Below, piece after piece: positions 7,902-13,210 of a stretch of DNA of 42,343 bases. Under the pieces are notes generated by a model. That model did no database searches. It was not told the DNA's origin and saw only the letters and a list, made by a program, of their open reading frames with translations. Made by a program: the position numbers and the translations under genes. Position 1 is the stretch's first letter, and each line of letters begins with the position of its first letter. This DNA is from a virus, in IMG/VR virus record IMGVR_UViG_3300017917_000554, positions 1 through 42,343 of that record. One strand, written 5' to 3'.

Positions 7902-8045
7902 ATGCAAACGATTTTTAATAGACATCAGTTTATATCCACAGCCAAACAAGGCGGCGTGATGCCATCTTGCTGGTATGCGATTGAGACAAGTCTATCAAAT
8001 GATCGTTTACCTAGTTTAGGGTCTAAGGAGATCGTGTATAGTTAA
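7902..8045 (+). CDS. Small leader-position ORF (47 aa)
   Basis: A 47-codon ORF starts at ATG 7902 with AAAGAG about nine bases upstream. It lies directly behind two consensus promoters and is followed after 28 bases by an intrinsic terminator. It has no recognisable domain; the middle reads GGVMPSCWYAIE. Size and position fit either a small early phage protein or a leader peptide in front of an attenuator controlling the downstream tRNA and RNA island. I cannot decide between these. Confidence 0.5.
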   Translation: MQTIFNRHQFISTAKQGGVMPSCWYAIETSLSNDRLPSLGSKEIVYS

Positions 8046-8073
8046 CAAATAACAACTACACAAACTTTAAGGA

Positions 8074-8102
8074 CCCTAGGATTAAAAACCCTGGGGTTTT
8101 TT
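8074..8102 (+). terminator. Intrinsic terminator or attenuator
   Basis: Stem CCCTAGG (8074-8080) with CCTGGGG (8090-8096), seven pairs including one G-U, a 9-base A-rich loop, then TTTTTT (8097-8102). It separates the leader-like ORF from the next small gene. Confidence 0.75.
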
Positions 8103-8120
8103 GTTTTTAACAAAGGAATT

Positions 8121-8291
8121 ATGAAAGAGAATAAGATAGATTACACAAAATTAAATGAACAGATCGTTAGACAGGCTTATGCAGGGTTGTTTGTTTTAAA
8201 TGAACAACAAAAGCATAAACTGATTGAAGATAAGTTTAAACGAGCCAAACAATATTCGGCTGCACTTGAGAAGAGTCCAGTTACGTTTTAA
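8121..8291 (+). CDS. Small phage protein (56 aa)
   Basis: A 56-residue, highly charged, probably helical protein starts at ATG 8121, with AAAGGA (8112-8117) three bases upstream (spacing short). It comes just after the terminator and before a long structured RNA. Composition (many Lys, Glu, Gln, Asn) suggests a single soluble helical domain. No family recognised. Confidence 0.6.
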   Translation: MKENKIDYTKLNEQIVRQAYAGLFVLNEQQKHKLIEDKFKRAKQYSAALEKSPVTF

Positions 8292-8545
8292 GTTGGCAAA
8301 GTGTGAATAAGAGGTAACGAGGACCTCGCTGGGCACTATAAACATCTGGCAAACGGGCGGCCTAGGCGATGGAATCTCTCTTGTGAGACTAAAAACCCTA
8401 GCGTAATAAAGCACATTATCAAGATGCGGTTCGATTCCCCACCTAAGGAACGAGGTTGGCTGGTAGCTTAGTGTGCTTTATTACACACTCTCCTTGGGGA
8501 CGTCCATTCGGGCCCTGGACAAGCATAGCTCGGAGAGTGTTACAA
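8292..8545 (+). ncRNA. Structured non-coding RNA candidate A (three perfect long stems)
   Basis: This 254-base stretch has no convincing ORF but strong nested pairing. CGCTGGG (8327-8333) pairs with CCCTAGCG (8396-8403, one bulge). GTAATAAAGCAC (8403-8414) pairs perfectly with GTGCTTTATTAC (8473-8484). ACACTCTCC (8485-8493) pairs perfectly with GGAGAGTGT (8532-8540). The loop of the middle stem holds a tRNA T-arm look-alike, GGTTCGATTCC (8428-8438). Inside the third stem is a hairpin GTCCA/TGGAC (8502-8520). An 18-base segment (8509-8526) recurs in candidate B at 10276-10293. It lies immediately upstream of tRNA-Tyr. No Rfam family is claimed. Confidence 0.6.
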
Positions 8546-8550
8546 TTTAT

Positions 8551-8635
8551 GGAGGTGTAGGAAAATTGGTAACCCCAGTGGACTGTAAATCCGCCGTCTC
8601 TGACACTGCTGGTTCAACTCCAGCCGCCTCCACCA
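8551..8635 (+). tRNA. tRNA-Tyr (GTA)
   Basis: Class II cloverleaf with acceptor GGAGGTG/CGCCTCC, anticodon GTA, a variable arm, T-loop TTCAACT and encoded CCA. First tRNA of the island. Confidence 0.93.
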
Positions 8636-8642
8636 AATATGG

Positions 8643-8671
8643 TTGACAGCAATGATATTTGCTGTTATAAT
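8643..8671 (+). promoter_or_regulatory. Sigma70 consensus promoter with inverted repeat in the spacer
   Basis: TTGACA (8643-8648), 17-base spacer, TATAAT (8666-8671), TG one base before the -10. ACAGCA (8646-8651) and TGCTGT (8660-8665) form an inverted repeat between the two elements, a possible operator. The tRNA-Asp gene begins nine bases after the -10, at the expected start site. Confidence 0.85.
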
Positions 8672-8679
8672 AAATGTAT

Positions 8680-8754
8680 GGCCCGTTGATATAATGGTGA
8701 TTATGCCTGCCTGTCTAGCAGGACAAAGGAGTTCGATTCTCCTACGGGTCGCCA
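8680..8754 (+). tRNA. tRNA-Asp (GTC)
   Basis: Acceptor GGCCCGT/ACGGGTC, anticodon stem CCTGC/GCAGG, anticodon GTC, T-loop TTCGATT, discriminator G and encoded CCA. Confidence 0.95.
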
Positions 8755-8762
8755 AGTTTTAT

Positions 8763-8837
8763 GCACCTATCGTCTATCGGTTAGGACACCGCCCTTTCAC
8801 GGCGGGAAGAGGAGTTCGATTCTCCTTAGGTGTACCA
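8763..8837 (+). tRNA. tRNA-Glu (TTC)
   Basis: Acceptor GCACCTA/TAGGTGT (G-U first pair), anticodon TTC, T-arm GAGGAG/CTCCT, encoded CCA. Confidence 0.95.
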
Positions 8838-8842
8838 ATAAT

Positions 8843-8916
8843 ATCTCGGTGGTGTAATGGTAGCATAGCAGTCTCCAAAACTGTTTGTCGGGGTTCGAGT
8901 CCCTGCCGGGATGCCA
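8843..8916 (+). tRNA. tRNA-Trp (CCA)
   Basis: Acceptor ATCTCGG/CCGGGAT, anticodon loop CTCCAAA giving CCA, T-loop TTCGAGT, discriminator G, encoded CCA. Confidence 0.93.
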
Positions 8917-8923
8917 AATTTAT

Positions 8924-8997
8924 GCGGGTATGATGTAATGGTAACCTGAAACCTTGCCAAGGTTTATTCGCGAGTTCGATTCTCGCTACCCGCTCCA
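8924..8997 (+). tRNA. tRNA-Gly (GCC)
   Basis: Acceptor GCGGGTA/TACCCGC, anticodon GCC in a five-pair AACCT/AGGTT stem, encoded CCA. A second Gly tRNA (TCC) lies at 15204. Confidence 0.95.
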
Positions 8998-9005
8998 AAT
9001 AATAT

Positions 9006-9083
9006 GCACCGGTGGCAGAGAGGCCCAATGCAGTGGATTGCAAATCCGCAAAACCGTAGGTTCGAATCCTACTCGGTGCTCCA
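9006..9083 (+). tRNA. tRNA-Cys (GCA)
   Basis: Acceptor GCACCGG/TCGGTGC (one mismatch, G7-T66), anticodon GCA in a GGATT-GCA-AATCC arm, T-loop TTCGAAT, encoded CCA. Confidence 0.94.
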
Positions 9084-9093
9084 AATAACACGG

Positions 9094-9133
9094 CTTCAAC
9101 CTCTGAAACATAGTCTTTACGTTGAAGTTTTTT
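9094..9133 (+). terminator. Intrinsic terminator inside the tRNA array
   Basis: CTTCAAC (9094-9100) pairs with GTTGAAG (9121-9127) across a 20-base loop, followed by six T. It sits between tRNA-Cys and tRNA-Leu and would end the transcript begun at 8680. The long loop lowers confidence. Confidence 0.5.
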
Positions 9134-9138
9134 ATTAT

Positions 9139-9219
9139 GCCCCTATGGCCAAATTGGTAAAGGCGGCTCTCTCAAAAGGAGTGTCATAACTATCGGTTCG
9201 AATCCGATTAGGGGCACCA
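9139..9219 (+). tRNA. tRNA-Leu (CAA)
   Basis: Acceptor GCCCCTA/TAGGGGC, Leu-type D-arm, anticodon loop CTCAAAA giving CAA, discriminator A, encoded CCA. The variable region is about nine bases, short for a Leu tRNA, so the isotype rests mainly on the anticodon. Confidence 0.88.
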
Positions 9220-9225
9220 TTTTTA

Positions 9226-9233
9226 TTAAATAC
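9226..9233 (+). promoter_or_regulatory. TAAATA box (late-promoter-like)
   Basis: TTAAATAC ends eight bases before the ATG at 9242. Similar boxes precede other oxygenase and radical-SAM genes. T4 late promoters have TATAAATA at -10. Confidence 0.4.
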
Positions 9234-9241
9234 TCGTTGCT

Positions 9242-9847
9242 ATGATACAACAAATTTTTGGGTCAACTGTGGTTATACTTAAAGCAGATAATGTTGAAGA
9301 ATTATTTTCAAGAGATCTCTATGAAAGTACTGTTGACTATCTTATGCAGATAGATAATAAATTTGTTGATCACCCGTATGTACGGGGTGGAAAAATTTGC
9401 ACAACAGATCTTAATTCTAAAACAGAATTTAATACTACTATTGTATTAGATGCGCTAAGAGAATTTTTAAAAAGAACAGCGTTAAACTATGCACATCTGT
9501 ATTCAGACAAACCTGTAAAAGATTTGACGTTTAGACATTCTTGGGTTAATCTTACATTTCAAGGTTGTGAAATTAAAAATCATAATGATCGCGACGACGG
9601 TATTAATAAATCTTTAATAGCGACCTTTTATCCAAAGGTACCTGCAGATAGCGCAAACTTAGTTTTTATACGCAACAGCAAGTACGGAGATTGGGCTAGT
9701 GATTTTTTAGAAAAAGATCTAGTTCGAATAAAGATCGAAGAAGGCACTATTGTTATTTTTGATAATGTAACATTACACGCAGTCGATGCACATAAAGCAG
9801 TTGATCCTAGACTGTGCATAGCTACTGAATTTATAATAGAAACCTAA
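9242..9847 (+). CDS. 2OG-Fe(II) oxygenase-like protein in the tRNA array
   Basis: This 201-residue protein carries HND (His114, Asp116) with the GCEIKNHNDRDDG context, a second His at 179 (FDNVTLHAV) and Arg190 (VDPRLCIA), the layout of prolyl-hydroxylase-type or phage-type 2OG-Fe(II) oxygenases. No Shine-Dalgarno sequence is visible before the ATG; a TTAAATAC box sits there instead. It stands alone between tRNA-Leu and tRNA-Ser, so it probably has its own late promoter. Substrate unknown; protein, tRNA and nucleobase hydroxylation are all possible. Confidence 0.75.
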   Translation: MIQQIFGSTVVILKADNVEELFSRDLYESTVDYLMQIDNKFVDHPYVRGGKICTTDLNSKTEFNTTIVLDALREFLKRTALNYAHLYSDKPVKDLTFRHSWVNLTFQGCEIKNHNDRDDGINKSLIATFYPKVPADSANLVFIRNSKYGDWASDFLEKDLVRIKIEEGTIVIFDNVTLHAVDAHKAVDPRLCIATEFIIET

Positions 9848-9851
9848 ATAT

Positions 9852-9941
9852 GGAAGTGTGGCTGAGTCTGGTTTAAGGCAGCAGTCTTGAAAACTGTCGT
9901 GTCGCAAGGCACCGTGAGTTCGAATCTCACCGCTTCCGCCA
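9852..9941 (+). tRNA. tRNA-Ser (TGA)
   Basis: Class II tRNA with acceptor GGAAGTG/CGCTTCC, anticodon TGA, long variable arm (GTGTCGCAAGGCAC), T-loop TTCGAAT, discriminator G, encoded CCA. Confidence 0.95.
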
Positions 9942-9947
9942 AACAAT

Positions 9948-10022
9948 ACCGGTGTAGCTCAGGGGTAGAGCAGCGTCTTGATAAGGCGTTGGCCGATGGT
10001 TCAAATCCATCCTCCGGTACCA
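9948..10022 (+). tRNA. tRNA-Ile (GAT)
   Basis: Acceptor ACCGGTG/CTCCGGT with one T-T mismatch, anticodon loop TTGATAA giving GAT, T-loop TTCAAAT, discriminator A, encoded CCA. Reads AUU and AUC. Confidence 0.92.
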
Positions 10023-10027
10023 TATAA

Positions 10028-10105
10028 CTCGGATTCGCCTAGTCTGGTATGGCACCTGGTTTGGGACCAGGAATAACGTAGGTTCGAATCCTACATCCGA
10101 GACCA
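10028..10105 (+). tRNA. tRNA-Pro (TGG)
   Basis: Acceptor CTCGGAT/ATCCGAG, anticodon arm CTGGT-TTGGG-ACCAG with TGG, encoded CCA. Confidence 0.95.
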
Positions 10106-10127
10106 ATTTTAAAAAGGAGATCCTGTT

Positions 10128-10166
10128 ATGGACAGTGACAAGAGTGGTAAGATGATGGGGGTATAA
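10128..10166 (+). CDS. Possible 12-codon mini-ORF with strong ribosome-binding site
   Basis: ATG 10128 lies seven bases after AAAAAGGAGA, a strong Shine-Dalgarno sequence, but only 12 codons follow and the stop lies inside tRNA-Lys. It could be a tiny peptide, a ribosome decoy or the remnant of a gene deleted between tRNAs. Length alone cannot show that it is coding. Confidence 0.25.
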   Translation: MDSDKSGKMMGV

Positions 10167-10231
10167 CTTAACGGCTAAAGTAGTAGGCTTTTAACCTATT
10201 AATCAGAGTTCGATTCTCTGTGCCCCTACCA
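10157..10231 (+). tRNA. tRNA-Lys (TTT)
   Basis: Acceptor GGGGGTA/TGCCCCT, anticodon loop CTTTTAA giving TTT, T-stem CAGAG/CTCTG, encoded CCA. The 5' end overlaps the mini-ORF at 10128. Confidence 0.93.
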
Positions 10232-10312
10232 TAAGAGAGAACATTACCTAGCGGCTGTACCCGCTAGTGGGCGTACAGGCCCGGCACAAGGATGTGTAGT
10301 GTTCTCCCTTAT
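10231..10312 (+). ncRNA. Structured RNA candidate B with two hairpins whose loops can kiss
   Basis: An outer near-perfect 14-base stem (10231-10244 with 10299-10312) encloses two hairpins: CTAGCGG/CCGCTAG (10248-10267) with loop CTGTAC, and GGGC/GCCC (10269-10282) with loop GTACAG. The loops are exact reverse complements, so a loop-loop interaction is possible. Segment 10276-10293 matches 8509-8526 of candidate A at 14 of 18 bases. The outer stem fills the whole space between tRNA-Lys and tRNA-Met and takes in the last base of the tRNA-Lys CCA. Confidence 0.62.
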
Positions 10313-10387
10313 GGTAATGTAGCATAATGGTAGTGCAGCACCTTCATACGGTGTACAGTGAAAGTTCGACTCTTTCCATTACCACCA
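10313..10387 (+). tRNA. tRNA-Met (CAT), elongator type
   Basis: Acceptor GGTAATG/CATTACC, anticodon CAT, T-loop TTCGACT, encoded CCA. The first pair is a normal G-C, so it is not an initiator. Because a TAT-anticodon tRNA for AUA is present, elongator Met is more likely than lysidine-type Ile. Confidence 0.88.
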
Positions 10388-10393
10388 ATCTGT

Positions 10394-10467
10394 TGGGCTA
10401 TAGTGTAATGGTAACACAACGCACTTTGACTGCGTCGTTCTAGGTTCGAGTCCTAGTAGCCCTGCCA
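10394..10467 (+). tRNA. tRNA-Gln (TTG)
   Basis: Anticodon loop CTTTGAC giving TTG in an ACGCA/TGCGT stem, T-stem CTAGG/CCTAG, acceptor TGGGCTA/TAGCCCT with an open first pair, encoded CCA. A weak first pair is typical of Gln tRNAs. Confidence 0.93.
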
Positions 10468-10474
10468 AACATAT

Positions 10475-10551
10475 CGGTCCTTACGTCAATTGGAGAGACT
10501 ACCTGTCTTCGAAACAGGAGGTTGTGGGTTCGAATCCTGCAGGGCCGGCCA
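10475..10551 (+). tRNA. tRNA-Arg (TCG)
   Basis: Acceptor CGGTCCT/AGGGCCG, anticodon loop CTTCGAA giving TCG, T-loop TTCGAAT, encoded CCA. A second Arg tRNA (TCT) is at 11187. Confidence 0.93.
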
Positions 10552-10557
10552 ATCAGT

Positions 10558-10633
10558 GGTGTCTTTAGTGTAGTGGCCTGCACACTGCTCTGTGAAAGCG
10601 GTAGTACCAGATCGATACTGGTAAGACACCCCA
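10558..10633 (+). tRNA. tRNA-His (GTG)
   Basis: Acceptor GTGTCTT/AAGACAC with a G at -1 opposite C73, the His identity signature; anticodon GTG; encoded CCA. The T-loop reads ATCGATA instead of TTCRANN, which is unusual. Confidence 0.9.
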
Positions 10634-10635
10634 AT

Positions 10636-10711
10636 GCTGGTTTAGCTGATGTGGTCATAGCGGCGGTCTGAAGAGCCGTTGAAGTTGGTTCGATTCCAAC
10701 AGCCAGCACCA
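10636..10711 (+). tRNA. tRNA-Phe (GAA)
   Basis: Acceptor GCTGGTT/AGCCAGC, anticodon loop CTGAAGA giving GAA, T-loop TTCGATT, encoded CCA. Confidence 0.93.
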
Positions 10712-10716
10712 ATTTT

Positions 10717-10790
10717 GCCTCGGTAGTTTAAAAGTAGAACATCCTCCTTACAAGTGGAAGACGGCGGAGCATTACCGCAACGAGGTACCA
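10717..10790 (+). tRNA. tRNA-Val (TAC), degenerate
   Basis: Anticodon loop CTTACAA gives TAC. The acceptor GCCTCG/CGAGGT has six pairs. The T-arm is GCGG-AGCATTA-CCGC and lacks the TTCRA loop, and the anticodon stem has one mismatch. Encoded CCA is kept. It may still be charged, or may be decaying. Confidence 0.75.
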
Positions 10791-10795
10791 AGTTT

Positions 10796-10894
10796 GCCCC
10801 TGTAGCTTAATGGTAAAGAAACGAGCTTATACCTCGTCAAAGCAGTGGCTAGATAAGCCACAGTGTGCAGGTTCGAGTCCTGCCAGGGGCACCA
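10796..10894 (+). tRNA. tRNA with anticodon TAT (Ile) and a long variable arm
   Basis: Acceptor GCCCCTG/CAGGGGC, anticodon arm ACGAG-CTTATAC-CTCGT giving TAT, T-arm GCAGG-TTCGAGT-CCTGC, encoded CCA. The variable region is about 29 bases and contains a six-pair hairpin GTGGCT/AGCCAC (10848-10863). Ile tRNAs are normally class I, so a class II body with an AUA anticodon is unusual. Confidence 0.85.
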
Positions 10895-10899
10895 ATTAT

Positions 10900-10985
10900 G
10901 CGGTTATGGTGGAATTGGTAGACACAACAGACTTAAAATCTGTCGCCGAAATAGCGTCCCGGTTCGACTCCGGGTAGCCGCACCA
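10900..10985 (+). tRNA. tRNA-Leu (TAA)
   Basis: Class II, acceptor GCGGTTA/TAGCCGC, anticodon TAA in CAGAC/TCTG, variable arm CGCCGAAATAGCG, discriminator A, encoded CCA. Confidence 0.95.
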
Positions 10986-11048
10986 AAATGTGTCAACGTA
11001 GCCACAGCCTTAGGCGTTATATAAGTATGCAAACTACAGGAGACATTG

Positions 11049-11180
11049 ATGTCACCGGTGCTACTTGAAATTAAAGAACTTCTAAGTCGTAATTTGGATG
11101 CTGTAGAAATATCGCATCGCTTACATCTTAATGTTGATTATGTAAGAGCGGCTATAGAAATGTTGTCACAATTAAGTTAA
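11049..11180 (+). CDS. Small FeoC-like winged-helix protein (43 aa)
   Basis: A 43-residue ORF starts at ATG 11049 with AGGAGA about seven bases upstream. The sequence reads as a short helix-turn-helix: LLEIKELLSRNLDAVEISHR then a turn and VDYVRAAIEML. This recalls the FeoC-like / DeoR-type winged helix used to bind DNA, shortened to its core. It lies between tRNA-Leu and tRNA-Arg and may be a small regulator. Family call is tentative. Confidence 0.55.
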   Translation: MSPVLLEIKELLSRNLDAVEISHRLHLNVDYVRAAIEMLSQLS

Positions 11181-11186
11181 AGTAAT

Positions 11187-11262
11187 ACCCCTGTAGCTCA
11201 GTGGACAGAGCAGCAAGCTTCTACCTTGCGGGCCGTAGGTTCGAATCCTTCCGGGGGTGCCA
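11187..11262 (+). tRNA. tRNA-Arg (TCT)
   Basis: Acceptor ACCCCTG/CGGGGGT, anticodon loop CTTCTAC giving TCT in GCAAG/CTTGC, T-loop TTCGAAT, discriminator G, encoded CCA. Confidence 0.94.
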
Positions 11263-11263
11263 A

Positions 11264-12277
11264 TCAAATTGGAATAATTTTAATCTTTTTATCAGTGCCG
11301 ACAAAATTGTGTCTATCGTATTTGCTTGGACAAAATTTACACTGAGGAATTGGTTGATTAATATTCTTAATAAAATTTGAAATAGTTGTGTCGTTATCTA
11401 ATATAGATACAGGTCGATAAGCAACTGCCAATGTTTGATCATCAACATCTACATCAAATTGATTTAAAAAATCTGGAAGTACACTCACTAGTGGACACTT
11501 ATAAAGTTTTCCTTTGTTTAGTTGATGACAACTTTTAAAGTAGCAATTATTATGTGCCTGTGTTGGATCACTGTTATATTTTAATGTTGTTCGTTGTGTG
11601 TCAAGAACTTCTATTGCACTAGGAACAAATGTCTGAGACCAATCTATTCTAACTTCAACCCCATTTTTATCCACTAGTATCCTAGATGCTGTTTTTAAAT
11701 GAAGATTTGAATTGAGTCTATGTTTTTCAACAAACTGCTGTTTAACAGTGTCCGGTAAGTCAGCAAACTGTTCAATTGAGTCACAGTCTGGCCACGAACT
11801 ATCTTTAATAGTGTTGTAAGAAATTTTCCAATTTTCTTTTGATTCTTCATCAGGGCAATAATCAGAAACAATTTCTTTAAGGAACTGTTTAGAAAAATCT
11901 AACATTTTATTGTAAGTGTTAATGTCGTGACCGGTTAACCACAACAGTCCATTGTTCTTTGATAACACCTGATAAATGGTATCATTTATTTTGTCAAGTC
12001 TTGATCCATTAGTAGAAATTTCTAGTTTAGAGTTAGGCCATAAGTTAGAAATTCCAATGACCCATTTTTCAAAATCAGGATTTAATGTGGGTTCACCACC
12101 AATAATCTGAAGTCGATCAAAGTCAATGCGAGTACTTAGTTTTGTATACTCGTCTTGATACTCGCTCCACAGTTGGTGACCTTTAAATGCAAAATTATTA
12201 AAACTTTGACAATGTGTGCAACTGAGATTGCACACATTAGTAATATATATTTCTGCATAGTTTAATCGATGTTTCAT
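11264..12277 (-). CDS. Radical SAM protein in the tRNA island
   Basis: This 337-residue protein has the radical-SAM CX3CX2C cluster at Cys16, Cys20 and Cys23 (CNLSCTHC) and GGEPTLNP near residue 60 for SAM binding. A Cys-rich C-terminus (NNCYFKSCHQL, YKCPLVS, PQCKFCPS) suggests a SPASM/twitch-like auxiliary iron-sulfur cluster. It is antisense to the tRNAs and ends one base after tRNA-Arg. AAAAGGGG lies upstream of the ATG and a TTAAATAT box at 12300-12307. Target unknown; it belongs with the nine other radical-SAM genes at 26-37 kb. Confidence 0.87.
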   Translation of the reverse strand: MKHRLNYAEIYITNVCNLSCTHCQSFNNFAFKGHQLWSEYQDEYTKLSTRIDFDRLQIIGGEPTLNPDFEKWVIGISNLWPNSKLEISTNGSRLDKINDTIYQVLSKNNGLLWLTGHDINTYNKMLDFSKQFLKEIVSDYCPDEESKENWKISYNTIKDSSWPDCDSIEQFADLPDTVKQQFVEKHRLNSNLHLKTASRILVDKNGVEVRIDWSQTFVPSAIEVLDTQRTTLKYNSDPTQAHNNCYFKSCHQLNKGKLYKCPLVSVLPDFLNQFDVDVDDQTLAVAYRPVSILDNDTTISNFIKNINQPIPQCKFCPSKYDRHNFVGTDKKIKIIPI

Positions 12278-12299
12278 AAACCCCTTTTACAACAGTATC

Positions 12300-12307
12300 A
12301 TATTTAA
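12300..12307 (-). promoter_or_regulatory. TAAATA box (late-promoter-like), minus strand
   Basis: TTAAATAT on the minus strand, 22 bases upstream of the radical-SAM ATG at 12277. Confidence 0.4.
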
Positions 12308-12350
12308 TCTAAATATTTTCTGTATTTTTTAAAATACTTTCAAAAAACAG

Positions 12351-12379
12351 TTGACAGCTGACAAATATGACTATATAAT
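12351..12379 (+). promoter_or_regulatory. Sigma70 consensus promoter
   Basis: TTGACA (12351-12356), 17-base spacer, TATAAT (12374-12379). It restarts rightward transcription about 44 bases before tRNA-Leu(TAG). Confidence 0.85.
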
Positions 12380-12429
12380 AGTTACTTAACTTAGCAACTT
12401 GTTCATTAAAAATTTAAAGAAGTATCTTT

Positions 12430-12513
12430 GCCCCGATGGTGGAATTGGTAGACACGCTGGTCTTAGAAGCCAGTGCCTTGTGCGTCCGAGTTCAAGTCTC
12501 GGTTGGGGCACCA
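12430..12513 (+). tRNA. tRNA-Leu (TAG)
   Basis: Class II, acceptor GCCCCGA/TTGGGGC, anticodon loop CTTAGAA giving TAG, variable arm, T-loop TTCAAGT, encoded CCA. Its CCA is the first part of the inverted repeat that bounds the next element. Confidence 0.94.
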
Positions 12514-12617
12514 TATTAAAGTACATAAATGCGTAGGCCACGCAGATGTAGCGGATTACAGCCCTTGCTATTGCTCGGGTTGGCAGGTTCGATTCCTGCG
12601 AATGTACTTTAATATGG
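12511..12617 (+). ncRNA. tRNA-like element in a 16-bp perfect inverted repeat, no CCA
   Basis: The 16 bases 12511-12526 (ending TACAT) are perfectly complementary to 12602-12617. Inside are a D-like hairpin GCGT/ACGC (12531-12543, loop with GG) and a canonical T-arm GCAGG-TTCGATT-CCTGC (12583-12599). The middle does not form a standard seven-base anticodon loop; AGCCC/GGGTT would enclose 12 bases. No CCA follows the stem. It could be a tRNA remnant, a tRNA mimic or part of a processing signal between tRNA-Leu and tRNA-Ser. Confidence 0.6.
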
Positions 12618-12630
12618 TAACAAGATTTAC

Positions 12631-12724
12631 GGAGTATTGGCTGAGCTGGCTGAAGGCACCTTCCTGCTAAGAAGGCGATCTGGGATAACTGGGTCCGTTG
12701 GTTCGAATCCAACATACTCCGCCA
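12631..12724 (+). tRNA. tRNA-Ser (GCT)
   Basis: Class II, acceptor GGAGTAT/ATACTCC, anticodon GCT in CCTTC/GAAGG, long variable arm, discriminator G, encoded CCA. Confidence 0.95.
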
Positions 12725-12743
12725 CTAATTAAAAAGGATGATT

Positions 12744-12914
12744 ATGAAACCAAGTGCAACATTCAAATTAAGTAAAGAAACAAAACGTAGTCTAGCATTG
12801 AGTAAGTGGAAAGATAAAGATCAAAGAGATGCGTGGAAACGATCAATGATTCAAGCAGAATTACACGCAGCAATTCAACCTAGAGTTTCTAGAGAACGCA
12901 AGGCAGGCGCATAA
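12744..12914 (+). CDS. Small basic phage protein (56 aa)
   Basis: A 56-residue protein starts at ATG 12744, with AAAAAGGATG upstream. It is strongly basic and probably helical (KLSKETKRSLALSKWK). The next gene follows after one base. No family recognised. Basic charge would fit nucleic-acid binding, but nothing specific shows it. Confidence 0.68.
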   Translation: MKPSATFKLSKETKRSLALSKWKDKDQRDAWKRSMIQAELHAAIQPRVSRERKAGA

Positions 12915-12915
12915 T

Positions 12916-13110
12916 ATGGCCGAACATTGGAATGGCGGAACAGGCGGTAAAGGCAGTAGACCAAGACCATACAGTGTTCCCAAAGAAGTATTTGACAATA
13001 ACTTTGATAGAATTTTTGGTAAAAAGAAAACCGAAGAACAAACTATCAACGAAGTATCTAAGTTAATTGCAGAAGAAACACTAGACGAAACAGAAGTAGA
13101 TAAAAAGTAA
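12916..13110 (+). CDS. Small phage protein with HWNGGTGGKGS N-terminus (64 aa)
   Basis: This 64-residue protein has a glycine-rich start (HWNGGTGGKGSRPRP) and a second half that looks helical and acidic. The pattern of a Gly-rich lead followed by DNNFDRIFGKK is one I associate with small conserved phage proteins of unknown function. It directly follows the 12744 gene and precedes tRNA-Ala by five bases. Confidence 0.72.
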   Translation: MAEHWNGGTGGKGSRPRPYSVPKEVFDNNFDRIFGKKKTEEQTINEVSKLIAEETLDETEVDKK

Positions 13111-13115
13111 GATTT

Positions 13116-13191
13116 GGGGGTGTAGCTCATCTGGTAGAGCAGGACCTTTGCAAGGTCAAGGTAGCGGGTTCAAGTCCTGTCACCTCCACCA
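13116..13191 (+). tRNA. tRNA-Ala (TGC)
   Basis: Acceptor GGGGGTG/CACCTCC, but G3-T70 is paired with neighbours rather than the usual G3-U70 alone; anticodon loop TTTGCAA giving TGC, T-loop TTCAAGT, encoded CCA. Confidence 0.94.
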
Positions 13192-13210
13192 AATAATATA
13201 AGAGGAACGT

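Noticed and set aside
8485-8540. Hammerhead or twister ribozyme
   Set aside because: The CTGATGA and GAAA cores of hammerheads are absent, and I could not fit the twister core with confidence. A covariance search is the proper test.
8292-8545. tmRNA, standard or circularly permuted, because of the T-arm-like segment
   Set aside because: No 5' GGG...TTCGACGG element, no tag reading frame ending in an ALAA-like peptide and no acceptor stem that pairs with the T-arm segment.
8540-9091. ORFs on either strand spanning several tRNA genes
   Set aside because: They run through well-formed tRNA genes and repeat T-arm-derived residues, so they are shadows of the tRNA sequence.
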